The notes: generated from the sequence alone by a model not told the origin. Positions 33,283 to 42,235 are shown, counted from the stretch's first letter. The stretch: DNA of 42,498 bases from Leptospira interrogans serovar Manilae (GCA_945887855.1 CAMCZP010000020.1:1-42498), one strand, 5' to 3'. A program made the numbers and translations.

Positions 33283-36132
33283 ATGAACATACCCATCTTA
33301 TCTTTATTATTAAATCTATCTATTCTAATTTTATTTTTAGTAGTACCAGTTACTCTTTATTCCAATGAAATTCAAAGTCCATTTATAACTGAAGTACATC
33401 CTTTAATATTTGCTGGCAAAAGAAGTGGAGAGGGATATTTTAGTAGAGATGGAAAAGAAATAGTTTTTCAAAGCGAAAGATTTTTAGGTAACCCATTTTA
33501 TCAAATATATCTTATGGATTTAAAATCTGGTAAGACAGATTTAATTTCTACCGGTGAAGGTCAAACTACCTGTGCTTGGATTCATCCATTAGATAGAAAA
33601 GTTTTATTTTCATCAACCCACCTAGATCCAAATAAAGATAAGAAAAAAGAAAAAGAATGGGAAGAAAGAAAAGATCCTAAAAGAGCTTATTCTTGGGACT
33701 TTGATGAAACATATGATATCTTTGTTAAAGACTTAAATACAAATCAACTTACTCGGCTTACTGAATCTATTGGGTACGACGCAGAAGGTTCATTTTCACC
33801 AGATGGGAAAAAAATCGTCTTCGCATCGAATAGAAGCGCTTACAATGAAACTTTAAGTGATTCCAATAGAGAAATTTTAAAAAAAGATCCCTCCTACTTT
33901 ATGGAGCTCTATATGATGAATGAAGATGGGACTAATTTAGAGCGTCTTACATTTGAAGATGGATATGACGGAGGTCCTTTTTTTAGTTTTGATGGAAAAA
34001 GTATCACATGGAGAAGATTTAGCAAAGATGGGGGAACTGCTGAAATTTATACAATGAATCTAAAGGAAAGGAAACCCAAACAAATCACTAAGCTAAAAGC
34101 TATGTCATGGGCTCCTTTTTTTCATCCCTCTGGTAAATATATTATATTTGCATCAAATTTAGAAGGTTTTCAAAACTTTGAACTTTATTTAGTAGACTCT
34201 TTGGGAAAAAAATCTCCAATTCGTATCACAGATGCTCCAGGATTTGATGGACTCCCAGTTTTTTTACCTAATGGTAGAGAAATTTCTTGGACAAGAAGAG
34301 ACTCTACCGGAAATTCAAGAATTTTTGTAGGCAATTGGGATCATGAAAAAGCACTTTCTGCACTGGGGCTCACTGAAGAATATCCAACTCATCTGGTATT
34401 AAATGATGAAATTTATGAAAACGATTTAAAGTCATGGGTGTACTACCTTTCATCCAAAAAATTGAATGGTAGACCGACAGGATCAACTGAGGAAAGCCTT
34501 TATACATCGAAAATAATTTCGTTTTTTGAAGAATGGAAACTCAGTAAAATCAATTCTTCCTTTAAACATACCTTTCCATTTTTAGCCAATGTTAAATTAG
34601 GTAAAGACCAATCTTTTCAGTTAGATGAAATGAAACTTGTATTAGGAAAAGATTATATACCTAGGTCTTTTTCAAAACAGGGTACTTCCGAAAAATCAGA
34701 CATAGTTTTTGCTGGATATGGAATACGTTCAGCATCTACAGAAAAATTTAAAGAGTACGACTCTTATAAAGGCTTGGATATAAAAGATAAATGGGTATTG
34801 CTCTTTAAAGGAATACCTTCTGAAATAGAGGGAGAGTTTCGTTCTCATTTGAATTACTATGCCCAGATCCAGCAGAAAATAACAGTAGCAAAGACGATGT
34901 CTGCTAGGGGTATCCTATTCATTTCCGAAGAGAAGAGAAATACATCCAAACAAAATCAAAAAATTACCCCTAACAACTTAGAATTTAGCTTTGAGAGGGG
35001 CATTGGGGAATCTGATCTATATGTTTTGGATATCAGCCCTGCCATTGCAGAAAAATTATTAAAAGAACCTCTCTCCAAAACCAAAAAATTATGGGAAAAA
35101 GAAACCACACCTGGTGGAAAAGTGCTAGACTACGTAGTACAGGTGGAAGTTTCTTTAGAAAAAATAATCTCTGAAGGATCAAATATAGTTGGATTTTTAG
35201 GAAATCCAGAACTACCCACAATTTTAATAGGTGCCCATGGGGATCATTTAGGACTTGGAAAAGAGGGAAACTCCCTAGCGAAAGAAGATGAGAAAGATAT
35301 AGCTCATAGGGGGGCAGATGACAATGCTTCAGGAGTTGCAGTTGTTCTCGAGCTAGCCCAATACTTTGCAAATCATCCCCAAGATATTCCCAAAAATCAT
35401 TCTTTGGCATTTGGAATTTGGTCTGGTGAAGAGATGGGAAACTTAGGTTCTACTAGTTTTGCCAAAAAAAATCTCTTAAAATTAAAAACTTACATCAACT
35501 TAGATATGGTGGGACGATTGAGAAATTCTCTATTTGTTCAGGGTATTGGATCTTCAGAAGGTTGGGACAGTCTAATAGAATCAATCAATGTAAAAAATAA
35601 ACTACCAATTGTGTTACAATCGTCTCCCTATCTTCCCACAGATGCAATGTCATTCTATGTACACTCCGAAATTCCAATACTAAGTTTGTTCACGGGATCC
35701 CATGAAGAATACCACAGTCCAAGAGACACAGCTGAGAAAATCAACTTTAAAGGTCTCCTTGGTATCAGTCATTTTTGTAAGGATATCGTTAAAGAAATCC
35801 CAAACATAGCCATTGGATACAAAAAGTCAGAGAGTGAAAAAACTGGTTCTCCCATGAAAGGACTGCGATCGTATTTAGGAACTATCCCCGACTATTCCCA
35901 AGAAGGTGTTGTAGGTGTGAAAATAGCTGGAACTACCAAAGGAAGTCCTGCGGAAACAGCTGGTTTGAAACAAGGTGATATCATCATAGAATTTTCAGGA
36001 ACCAAGATTTCAAATATCTATGACTATGTAAACGTACTACAATCTGTTAAACCTGGTAAGGAAACAACAATAAAAGTATTGAGAAATGGAAAAGAAATGG
36101 ATTTGAAGATTACTCCGATGGTAAAAGAATAA
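33283..36132 (+). CDS. Exported propeller/M28 aminopeptidase/PDZ fusion protein
   Basis: A 949-residue protein with signal helix (about 6-24, ending TLYSNE). Residues about 40-360 contain TolB/PD40-type propeller repeats such as SFSPDGKKIVFASNRS and YFSRDGKEIVFQSER. A region with a PA-like insert follows (about 465-560). The M28 zinc peptidase domain (about 640-830) has IGAHGDHLG, HRGADDNASGVAV, WSGEEMGNLGS, LDMVGR and HEEYHSPRDT, which supply the zinc ligands and catalytic Glu. A PDZ domain (about 860-945) has AGTTKGSPAETAGLKQGDII. It probably degrades peptides in the periplasm. The start follows AAAGGA; the gene follows hpt by 13 bp. Fusion of all three modules in one chain is uncommon. Confidence 0.9.
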   Translation: MNIPILSLLLNLSILILFLVVPVTLYSNEIQSPFITEVHPLIFAGKRSGEGYFSRDGKEIVFQSERFLGNPFYQIYLMDLKSGKTDLISTGEGQTTCAWIHPLDRKVLFSSTHLDPNKDKKKEKEWEERKDPKRAYSWDFDETYDIFVKDLNTNQLTRLTESIGYDAEGSFSPDGKKIVFASNRSAYNETLSDSNREILKKDPSYFMELYMMNEDGTNLERLTFEDGYDGGPFFSFDGKSITWRRFSKDGGTAEIYTMNLKERKPKQITKLKAMSWAPFFHPSGKYIIFASNLEGFQNFELYLVDSLGKKSPIRITDAPGFDGLPVFLPNGREISWTRRDSTGNSRIFVGNWDHEKALSALGLTEEYPTHLVLNDEIYENDLKSWVYYLSSKKLNGRPTGSTEESLYTSKIISFFEEWKLSKINSSFKHTFPFLANVKLGKDQSFQLDEMKLVLGKDYIPRSFSKQGTSEKSDIVFAGYGIRSASTEKFKEYDSYKGLDIKDKWVLLFKGIPSEIEGEFRSHLNYYAQIQQKITVAKTMSARGILFISEEKRNTSKQNQKITPNNLEFSFERGIGESDLYVLDISPAIAEKLLKEPLSKTKKLWEKETTPGGKVLDYVVQVEVSLEKIISEGSNIVGFLGNPELPTILIGAHGDHLGLGKEGNSLAKEDEKDIAHRGADDNASGVAVVLELAQYFANHPQDIPKNHSLAFGIWSGEEMGNLGSTSFAKKNLLKLKTYINLDMVGRLRNSLFVQGIGSSEGWDSLIESINVKNKLPIVLQSSPYLPTDAMSFYVHSEIPILSLFTGSHEEYHSPRDTAEKINFKGLLGISHFCKDIVKEIPNIAIGYKKSESEKTGSPMKGLRSYLGTIPDYSQEGVVGVKIAGTTKGSPAETAGLKQGDIIIEFSGTKISNIYDYVNVLQSVKPGKETTIKVLRNGKEMDLKITPMVKE

Positions 36133-36152
36133 AAACTTGACACAAAATATCT

Positions 36153-37001
36153 ATGTGTTACAACTTTCCCATGGAAGAATTTTTAAACTACATGGCAAAT
36201 TTGAGCAGCGTTCAAAAGGCTGGATGGCTTTTTGGTTGGCTTTCTATTGGATTTCTCTTTGAACAAATCATACCTTTCTCTGAGAAAACCTACAACAAAA
36301 CTAAGCATAACCTTGTAAATCTTTCCTTCCTTTTGATGACAATGGTTATTAATTTACTCTTTAGCCTAGTGGCGATTAAATTAGTTTATCCATTTATAGA
36401 GAGTCATCAAGTTGGAATTTTGTACTTATTTGAGCTTCCCCTTTGGGCTGAACTCATCATTGCCCTTCTCATCTTAGATTTCTCTGCTCAATTCTTTGTA
36501 CACTTTTTGTTGCATAAGTTTAAATTCGTTTGGAGATTCCATATGATTCACCACAGCGATACCATGCTTGTGGCTACCTCTGGCACACGTCACCATCCAC
36601 TTGATTACTGCACACGTGAGCTTTTTTCCCTCCTGGCCATCCTTTTAACAGGTGCCCCCTTTGCATTTTATATGGTATACCGCATCATCACAATCCCCTG
36701 CACTTATTTCACCCATTCAAATATCAATCTTCCACTTTGGTTAGATAAGGCTTTGAGTTATATCATTGTGACCCCAAATTTACATCGATTCCATCATCAC
36801 TACCAATTGCCCTATACTGACAGCAATTACGGAAATATCCTATCTATCTGGGATCGTTTATTCGGTACTTTACGATATGATGATCCAAACAGTATACAGT
36901 ACGGGCTTGATATTTTAGAGGGTTCTAATGATGAAGATGTTTTATTTCAATTGGGAATACCTTTTAATAAAAAAATTCCTTCAACTGTAGTAATGAAATA
37001 A
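36153..37001 (+). CDS. Fatty acid hydroxylase/sterol desaturase family membrane protein
   Basis: A 282-residue (or 275 from ATG at 36174) di-iron membrane oxygenase. It has about four helices and the His-box pattern HFLLH, FHMIHHSD, RHHPLDYC and HRFHHHYQLP. These match the PF04116 family, which hydroxylates or desaturates lipids. The lipid substrate cannot be told. Neither start has a visible Shine-Dalgarno; a TTGACA at 36137-36142 would place a transcript start near 36170, which would favour the ATG at 36174. The MORN gene follows after 18 bp. Confidence 0.88.
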   Translation: MCYNFPMEEFLNYMANLSSVQKAGWLFGWLSIGFLFEQIIPFSEKTYNKTKHNLVNLSFLLMTMVINLLFSLVAIKLVYPFIESHQVGILYLFELPLWAELIIALLILDFSAQFFVHFLLHKFKFVWRFHMIHHSDTMLVATSGTRHHPLDYCTRELFSLLAILLTGAPFAFYMVYRIITIPCTYFTHSNINLPLWLDKALSYIIVTPNLHRFHHHYQLPYTDSNYGNILSIWDRLFGTLRYDDPNSIQYGLDILEGSNDEDVLFQLGIPFNKKIPSTVVMK

Positions 37002-37019
37002 TTATAATATATCCTTATT

Positions 37020-37967
37020 ATGAAATATTATATTCTAAATAAACTTAATTTATTTTTTGTAATCCATATGCTATTTAAAACTGTATTCATTATTATTTTC
37101 TTAGGAAATATATCTCTCTTTAGTTCTCCACATAAAGGAGAATGTGTTGGTAATTGTGAGAATGGAAAAGGTAAATTTTCTTTTGATAAATCATTAGATG
37201 AGTTTGAGGGAAATTTTCAGGATGGGAAATTTCATGGGTATGGTATTTTAAAGATTCATAAAGGTAAAAATAACAAAGATAAAACTTATGATATCTATGA
37301 AGGGATGTTTTCTTTTGATCAAATTGAGGGAGAGGGAATATATAAATATGCAAATGGAGATACGTTATCTGGAGTATTTTCTAAAAATAAATTAAACGGA
37401 ATAGGAACAGCAAAAAATGGATATATAGAGAAAAATTGGGGATATTTTTACTCTGGTATGTTCAAAGAAAATAAATTTCATGGCTATGGAGTTTATAAAT
37501 ATCCTGATGGGTCTTTTTATGCTGGTGAATTTCAAGAAGGTAAAATGAGCGGCTTAGGCTTACTAAAAAAAGGAAATTCATTAACATTTATTGATGGATA
37601 TGATAGAACAGGAAAACCAGAAAAAATAATTTCATATAAATACTCATCAGATTTTTACGTAGTACGAAAAGATGGAAAAAAACGAAAGGAATCCCTAATA
37701 AAAAATGATAACTTTCTATATGGTGGAGAAATAGAAGATAATAATTTGAATGGTGTGGGGTTTTCTATTATCGAGAAAGGACAGATATACTACGGTGAAT
37801 GGAGTGATAATAGTAAAAGTGGGACAGGGATTTTTCTTCATCCTGGAGGGAAAATTTACATAGGAAATTTTGAAAATAATCTCTTAAATGGGTATGGATT
37901 GAAATTTGATAAAGATGGGGATTTGGAATACTCAGGAGAGTGGGAAAAAGGAAAAAGGATTAATTGA
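37020..37967 (+). CDS. MORN-repeat protein, exported
   Basis: A 315-residue protein with an N-terminal hydrophobic segment (about 18-35, ending NISLFSS), then about nine MORN repeats. Examples are FEGNFQDGKFHGYGILKI, YSGMFKENKFHGYGVYKYPD, YAGEFQEGKMSGLGLLKKG, YYGEWSDNSKSGTGIFLHPG and YIGNFENNLLNGYGLKFDKD. MORN repeats form elongated beta-sheets that bind lipids or proteins. It lies 18 bp after the fatty-acid-hydroxylase gene. No catalytic domain is seen. The stop is three bases before the stop of the convergent thioesterase gene. Confidence 0.9.
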   Translation: MKYYILNKLNLFFVIHMLFKTVFIIIFLGNISLFSSPHKGECVGNCENGKGKFSFDKSLDEFEGNFQDGKFHGYGILKIHKGKNNKDKTYDIYEGMFSFDQIEGEGIYKYANGDTLSGVFSKNKLNGIGTAKNGYIEKNWGYFYSGMFKENKFHGYGVYKYPDGSFYAGEFQEGKMSGLGLLKKGNSLTFIDGYDRTGKPEKIISYKYSSDFYVVRKDGKKRKESLIKNDNFLYGGEIEDNNLNGVGFSIIEKGQIYYGEWSDNSKSGTGIFLHPGGKIYIGNFENNLLNGYGLKFDKDGDLEYSGEWEKGKRIN

Positions 37968-37970
37968 ACT

Positions 37971-38807
37971 TCAATTAGGGGGTCTAATATAATTCTCTAC
38001 AGCAGTTAGAAATTGAGGTGGAGCTTTTTTAGGCCTGGAATTAGAAAGAGAAACAAAAAGTTGCTCATCTCTCATTTTTGCTAAAACTCTACCATCTTGT
38101 GTGACTATATCTTGTCTGAAAAAAAATCTAATTTTTTGTATCTCATCTATCCATGTATGAAGCACTATATGTGATCCCGGTTCGGGTAACTCTAAAATTT
38201 CAATGTCTCCACCCATAAAAAATGTACTTGTATCATATTTAGTAACTAATGTTAGATCCACAACTTCCTTAAAAAATAAAAATCTACCTTCCTCAAAAAT
38301 CTTCCATACAGAGTCTGTTGGTAAATTCCAGAAGCAGTTCATGTCACCGAAAGGAATATAAAGAGTATGTTTAAGAGTATTCCATTCTATTGATCTTTCA
38401 TTCAAATTCCAAGTATACATTCGAGTTGGATCTTCTTTTACATCCTTTAATTTAATGGGATTTTTGTTCTCATCTAATAGTACAGATTGGTTCCCGATAG
38501 TACATACAGATTTATTTTCGGTATCAAAAAGTTTATGGTGAAAGTGTAGTGAGTGATTACCATCTTGAAATACTTCTGTTTCAACAAGTAAGTCTTTATT
38601 CTCATATTGCTGAGAATGAAATCTCACATGGCTTCCTTGGCTAACCCATTTCCAATTATTCTGAAGTATTAGTGCAATGGGAAATCCCATTTCATTTAAA
38701 ATTTCCATTCTGGCAGAATATGCCATCTTTTCGTATGTTCTAGATGTAACATGTCGATTCCAATCCAAATCAAAGTATTGAGTTTTGATTATTTTTTGGT
38801 ACTTCAT
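37971..38807 (-). CDS. Double-hotdog acyl thioesterase
   Basis: A 278-residue protein with two hotdog domains. The first holds TQYFDLDWNRHVTSRTYEKM near residue 8, the Asp/Asn/His motif of 4-hydroxybenzoyl-CoA-type and acyl-ACP thioesterases, plus VRFHSQQYENKDLLVETEV. The second (about 150-275) has TKYDTSTFFMGGDIEI and VLHTWIDEIQKIRFFFRQDI. It probably hydrolyses acyl-CoA or acyl-ACP. Only the first domain shows a complete catalytic motif. It is divergent from the DUF429 gene across a 457-bp gap. Confidence 0.85.
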   Translation of the reverse strand: MKYQKIIKTQYFDLDWNRHVTSRTYEKMAYSARMEILNEMGFPIALILQNNWKWVSQGSHVRFHSQQYENKDLLVETEVFQDGNHSLHFHHKLFDTENKSVCTIGNQSVLLDENKNPIKLKDVKEDPTRMYTWNLNERSIEWNTLKHTLYIPFGDMNCFWNLPTDSVWKIFEEGRFLFFKEVVDLTLVTKYDTSTFFMGGDIEILELPEPGSHIVLHTWIDEIQKIRFFFRQDIVTQDGRVLAKMRDEQLFVSLSNSRPKKAPPQFLTAVENYIRPPN

Positions 38808-38959
38808 TTTTAACTAACCACCTTTTTAAAAATACCATTTTTATATACTTAACTATTTATGAAATCTAGATTTTTTATTTTTCATTTAAATATCAAAATT
38901 TATCTAATTGTATTACAATAAATATTTTTATATATTTAAAAATTAAAGAATATTATTAC

Positions 38960-38983
38960 CTAGATTTCTAATCAGAAATCTGG
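38960..38983. repeat. Hairpin-forming inverted repeat
   Basis: AGATTTCT (38962-38969) and AGAAATCT (38974-38981) pair exactly around AATC, extended by a T-G wobble and a C-G pair. No T run follows on either strand, so a terminator is unlikely. Confidence 0.55.
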
Positions 38984-39009
38984 TGAAAGGCATTTTCCCA
39001 TAGAATCCA

Positions 39010-39053
39010 GACCGCTCCGCGGGGCTTTTTGCAGGGCAAAAAGTCTCACGGTC
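39010..39053. repeat. GC-rich nested hairpin element
   Basis: GACCG (39010-39014) pairs with CGGTC (39049-39053) as outer arms. Inside, CTTTTTGC (39025-39032) pairs perfectly with GCAAAAAG (39036-39043) around AGG, and two further bases pair with a wobble. The CTCCGCGGGG segment is far more GC-rich than its surroundings. It lies between divergent starts, so it does not terminate either gene. Confidence 0.5.
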
Positions 39054-39264
39054 AGTTATCTATCAAAATGCATTTGAATCAATGAATAATTGGTTCGTTT
39101 TAAATTTCATTATAAATCTGGGTAATAAGTATATTTATACCATTCCAAAAAAATGCTTCTTTACATTCCAATGTTACTCTCAAGACTAGCTTTGTGAATT
39201 TAGATCCTAATGATGTGAATTTTTATTTATTAAATATCAAAATTTTATTAAAAGGTTATTTATT

Positions 39265-40089
39265 ATGAAAATATTATTGCCATACACTAACTTTTTTGGG
39301 ATAGACTATAGTGCTTCAAAAGAAGCAAATAAAAAAATTTGGATCACAGAAAGTATTTTAAAAAAAAATAAGTTATATATAATAAATCTTTATTCCCTAA
39401 ATGAAGTTTCATCTAAGTTTACATTGGAAGACTGTAACTCTTATTTGGTTAATATGGTTTTAAATTCAAAGGGAGGTATATTTGGATTCGATTTTTCATT
39501 TAGCATCCCTGAAATTTTTATAGGTGAATCTACTTGGAATGAATTTATAATGTCTTTTTCAGAAAGATGGCCCTCTCCCCAAATTTTTCGAAATGATCTT
39601 AAGACAAAATTTCTAGGAAAAGAAATTAAACGTACTACTGAAATAGAATCTAAAGTTCCATTTTCAAGTTATAACTTATGGATTTATAAACAAACTTATT
39701 ATGGTTTAAATAATATTATTAATCCATTACTGATTACAAAAAAAGTAAATTTTCTTCCTTTTGATGGTATTAACTTAAAAAAAATCAATTTAATTGAGTC
39801 CTGCCCAGCATCTTTTTTAAAAAGAATTTCAACAAATAAAGATCTTTCTAAGCACTACAAGGGAACGGAAGAGAAGCATTTAAAAAATAGAATAGAATTA
39901 CTTGATTTATTGAGTAGATCATATCCTTTTAAATTTGAAAAAAAAGAATTCATACAAAAAGTAACTCAAAACACTGATGGAGATGCAATTGACAGCCTGA
40001 TTTGTTGTATATCAAGCGTAAAAAGTATCAATGAACTAGATGGTAATTTAATGAAAAATATCAATCAAAAAGAAGGATATATTTTTTAG
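39265..40089 (+). CDS. DUF429-family predicted RNase H-fold nuclease
   Basis: A 274-residue soluble protein. It has FFGIDYSASKEANKKIWI at residue 10, with the first Asp of an RNase H-like core, then GGIFGFDFSFSIP near 70 and TDGDAIDSLICCISSV near 240 with late acidic residues. That pattern matches DUF429 proteins, predicted RNase H-fold nucleases of unknown biology. AAAGG lies eight bases before the ATG. It is flanked by repeat-rich, gene-poor DNA on both sides and stands alone on this strand, which fits an accessory locus. Confidence 0.7.
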   Translation: MKILLPYTNFFGIDYSASKEANKKIWITESILKKNKLYIINLYSLNEVSSKFTLEDCNSYLVNMVLNSKGGIFGFDFSFSIPEIFIGESTWNEFIMSFSERWPSPQIFRNDLKTKFLGKEIKRTTEIESKVPFSSYNLWIYKQTYYGLNNIINPLLITKKVNFLPFDGINLKKINLIESCPASFLKRISTNKDLSKHYKGTEEKHLKNRIELLDLLSRSYPFKFEKKEFIQKVTQNTDGDAIDSLICCISSVKSINELDGNLMKNINQKEGYIF

Positions 40090-40123
40090 ATAAATATTCT
40101 TCTTTTTTCTTACTATATTATTG

Positions 40124-40226
40124 ATGACGCAACTGCAATTACTATCTTTTTCCGCCGGTAGGCGGAAAAAAGCCTAGGATTGTTGCGAATAAATTTGCAA
40201 AAACTGACTTTTTGCAGGAATGTCAT
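40124..40226. repeat. MITE-like palindromic element, copy 1
   Basis: About 103 bp. Left end ATGACGCAACTGCAAT and the reverse complement of the right end (ATGACATTCCTGCAA) share ATGAC, four variable bases, then CTGCAA: imperfect terminal inverted repeats. Inside are a perfect 10-bp stem TTTTTCCGCC/GGCGGAAAAA (40147-40156, 40161-40170, loop GGTA), CGCAAC/GTTGCG pairing outside it, and a perfect 8-bp stem TGCAAAAA/TTTTTGCA (40196-40203, 40209-40216). The first 46 bases recur at 42453-42498 with three substitutions. Its right end covers the stop codon of the minus-strand gene at 40223. Confidence 0.7.
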
Positions 40227-41011
40227 TGATCATTTTTATTTGCAATACGATCTAAATCTAATTCTTTTACATGCCTTTCCATTTCTCTTAAAATATAAGT
40301 ATTTAATTCTTTTGCTATTTGACCCATAATTTCATTCTCTAAAGTTTCTATCATCATATTCGTTACATCAATACTAATTTGATCTGCAATTCCACTAAAA
40401 ATTGGAATTGAATTGATTTTACCAATTGAAGTTTTTGTTGACATGGAGTCTCTTACAACTTTTTGAATAGAAGGTTTGTGTGTAGTTATAATTTCTTTTG
40501 AAATTTTAACTAATTCCAACCGACTCATGACTTCATCTACTCTTTCTAAGGATCTTAAGAAAATTGCATCGGAAATAGTATCTATAAAAAAATCAAAGAA
40601 AGTAAAGTTTAACTCTCGATCTATATATAAAGATTGGTCTTTTTCCCCTCTCTTAATATATTTATATATAATAATTCCTTGTTTGAGTGTAGATATAAGC
40701 AAAAATAATCTAAAGATTGGAAAAGGAAATAGACCTAAAATATAATAAATTCTATTTTTAATATATCCTAAACTATTTTCACTAGATCTTATCTTATGGT
40801 AGATATCATAAGCCCAATACGAATAGACTAATATATCAAATATATATATAGAGAGGTTGATACTAATAGTTAAAAATGATTCATATGAAACTCGAAATAA
40901 AATAAATGTGCAATCTAAAATAAGTATAATATGTTTAAAATATTCTCGTTTAGAAATAGGTAGAAATTGAGTCCACTCTTTAATTTGATCCATTATCGAC
41001 TTATAGCTCAC
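40223..41011 (-). CDS. Unknown multi-pass membrane protein
   Basis: A 262-residue protein of unrecognised family. Three or four hydrophobic segments lie in the first 115 residues (HIILILDCTFILFRV, SINLSIYIFDILVYSYW, IFRLFLLISTLKQGIIIY), followed by a cytosolic-looking helical tail of about 150 residues rich in Glu, Ile and Lys. The start is GTG at 41011, overlapping the DUF5329 stop by four bases (GTGA), with GGAGG about seven bases upstream; this decides the start and couples translation. The TGA stop lies inside the right terminal repeat of the MITE-like element, so the C-terminus may have been changed by insertion. Confidence 0.7.
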   Translation of the reverse strand: MSYKSIMDQIKEWTQFLPISKREYFKHIILILDCTFILFRVSYESFLTISINLSIYIFDILVYSYWAYDIYHKIRSSENSLGYIKNRIYYILGLFPFPIFRLFLLISTLKQGIIIYKYIKRGEKDQSLYIDRELNFTFFDFFIDTISDAIFLRSLERVDEVMSRLELVKISKEIITTHKPSIQKVVRDSMSTKTSIGKINSIPIFSGIADQISIDVTNMMIETLENEIMGQIAKELNTYILREMERHVKELDLDRIANKNDQ

Positions 41012-41397
41012 TTCTTTTCCTCCAGATTATTTAATAATTCCCTCATCCAAATAGACGATTCTACTTTTTTTCCATCAGGATATTTAACATAATAAGGCTT
41101 TCCTGAAATTGAAGACTTTGTTGCTAAATATGTGATAAATTGATCTACATTTGTAATACGATTTCCAGCATACTCTAATTTTTTTTGCATATGAGCTCTT
41201 GCTTCTTTAGAGGAGTATTCATCTCCATTTCTAATAAATATAAGGTTTGAATTTTCTAATGTTTCTAAAAGGTAATCAATTTTCTCTTTTTCCGAATGTT
41301 TAGGAGGTTGTGAATTTAGATAGATTATAGAAAATAAAAAAAATAGTAAAATAAAGAAACAGGGCACCCTGTTTATAAAAAGAATCTGTTTTCTCAT
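41008..41397 (-). CDS. DUF5329 exported protein
   Basis: A 129-residue protein with signal peptide (hydrophobic about 9-28, then NSQPPKH). The mature domain reads EKIDYLLETLENSNLIFIRNG, SSKEARAHMQKKLEYAG, VDQFITYLATKSSISGKPY and WMRELLNNL. These are the conserved blocks of DUF5329, a small periplasmic family of unknown function. Its stop overlaps the GTG start of the membrane protein gene, so the two act from one transcript. Confidence 0.85.
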   Translation of the reverse strand: MRKQILFINRVPCFFILLFFLFSIIYLNSQPPKHSEKEKIDYLLETLENSNLIFIRNGDEYSSKEARAHMQKKLEYAGNRITNVDQFITYLATKSSISGKPYYVKYPDGKKVESSIWMRELLNNLEEKK

Positions 41398-41604
41398 AGT
41401 TCTTTTTTAGTCTGAAAATTCCCATCTTTTTAGGCAAATAAAAATGATAAATTATAGAGTGTAAACTAAATATTGAAATATAATTGCTCATATAATTTGG
41501 TAAAAATGATTGTTTTTAAAGGTTGGTTTCTACTAATTAAATTCTTATTACTACAAACAGTAGATATTTTAGGCTTATGGAAAATCAATGGTTATTCTTT
41601 AAAT

Positions 41605-41638
41605 AGAGATGATAAAAATTAAATTTTTCATCATCTCT
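41605..41638 (-). terminator. Hairpin downstream of the DUF3332 gene
   Basis: AGAGATGAT (41605-41613) pairs with ATCATCTCT (41630-41638), continuing through AAAAAT/ATTTTT with one bulged base. It begins about ten bases past the DUF3332 stop on the minus strand. A classical T run after the stem is missing, but the upper stem is T-rich. A terminator is the likeliest role. Confidence 0.5.
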
Positions 41639-41647
41639 AAAAAGTTT

Positions 41648-42235
41648 TTAGAACTTTGCTGAAAGATGTTTAGATTGAACTTCTTCTAACAATTGAGTAG
41701 GTACTATATTTTTTTTGGATTCATTGGAAGTATCCATAGAAAGAATAGAAACTGATCCAAATTCCATTGAATTTAATTTAATTTCTTCTATTTGATTCTT
41801 TTTTTCTATGTAAAATTTTCCTGGCTTATCTTTGAAAAGTATAATTGTTTCTATCTTTTCATTGTTCTTAACGATAAGGTCCATTCTATTTCCATTTATT
41901 TTTTTTGTAATACTTGTTCCATTGTTAGATACAAGTTCTTCATTTGCTTTTTCATTGATAGCTAATGGATTTTTATCAGTCCAAAACTCAATCAAATTGA
42001 AAAGGATTATATCCACAAATGCAGAAATACCATAAACAGGTATAAATAAAAATATAATCATAAATATAGATTTAATTAAACCGCCCATTTTTCCCTGCTG
42101 ACCAAAAGTGATATCTGAATTAATATCATAAATTTTTCTAACTAATGAAAATTTACCAAAGCAATTTCCCGTTAGAAAAACAGATAGAATTAAGAGAGAT
42201 ATTATTAATTTTTTTTGTACTTTTTTAACACTCAT
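41648..42235 (-). CDS. DUF3332 lipoprotein-like membrane protein
   Basis: A 195-residue protein. The signal helix ends FLTGNCFGKFSLVRKIYDIN, with Cys26 in a lipobox-like site, exactly where DUF3332 proteins have a CFGSF-type motif. A second hydrophobic region (about 55-82) with FIPVYGISAFVDIILFNLIEFW, then TDKNPL, completes the family signature. The C-terminal 100 residues are a small beta-rich domain. GGAG lies about eight bases before the ATG. Its function is unknown. The gene is separated from DUF5329 by 250 bp and a hairpin, so it is probably a separate transcript. Confidence 0.85.
   Translation of the reverse strand: MSVKKVQKKLIISLLILSVFLTGNCFGKFSLVRKIYDINSDITFGQQGKMGGLIKSIFMIIFLFIPVYGISAFVDIILFNLIEFWTDKNPLAINEKANEELVSNNGTSITKKINGNRMDLIVKNNEKIETIILFKDKPGKFYIEKKNQIEEIKLNSMEFGSVSILSMDTSNESKKNIVPTQLLEEVQSKHLSAKF

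Larger units (their letters stand above)
38808..39264. other. Long divergent intergenic region with structured DNA
   Basis: No gene is seen in these 457 bp. The region holds a near-perfect hairpin at 38960-38983, a GC-rich nested hairpin at 39010-39053, and a 16-base direct repeat (38886-38901 and 39230-39245) that brackets both. Promoters for the two divergent genes should also lie here but no clear match was found. Confidence 0.7.

Noticed and set aside
35033..35410. Minus-strand open frame of 125 codons inside the peptidase gene
   Set aside because: Lies opposite the conserved M28 catalytic core and has a Leu-rich antisense composition.
40147..40170. Hairpin read as an intrinsic terminator for the DUF429 gene
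   Set aside because: The stem has its T run on the 5' side and A run on the 3' side for the plus strand, the reverse of a terminator, and a near copy flanks other genes at 42453.
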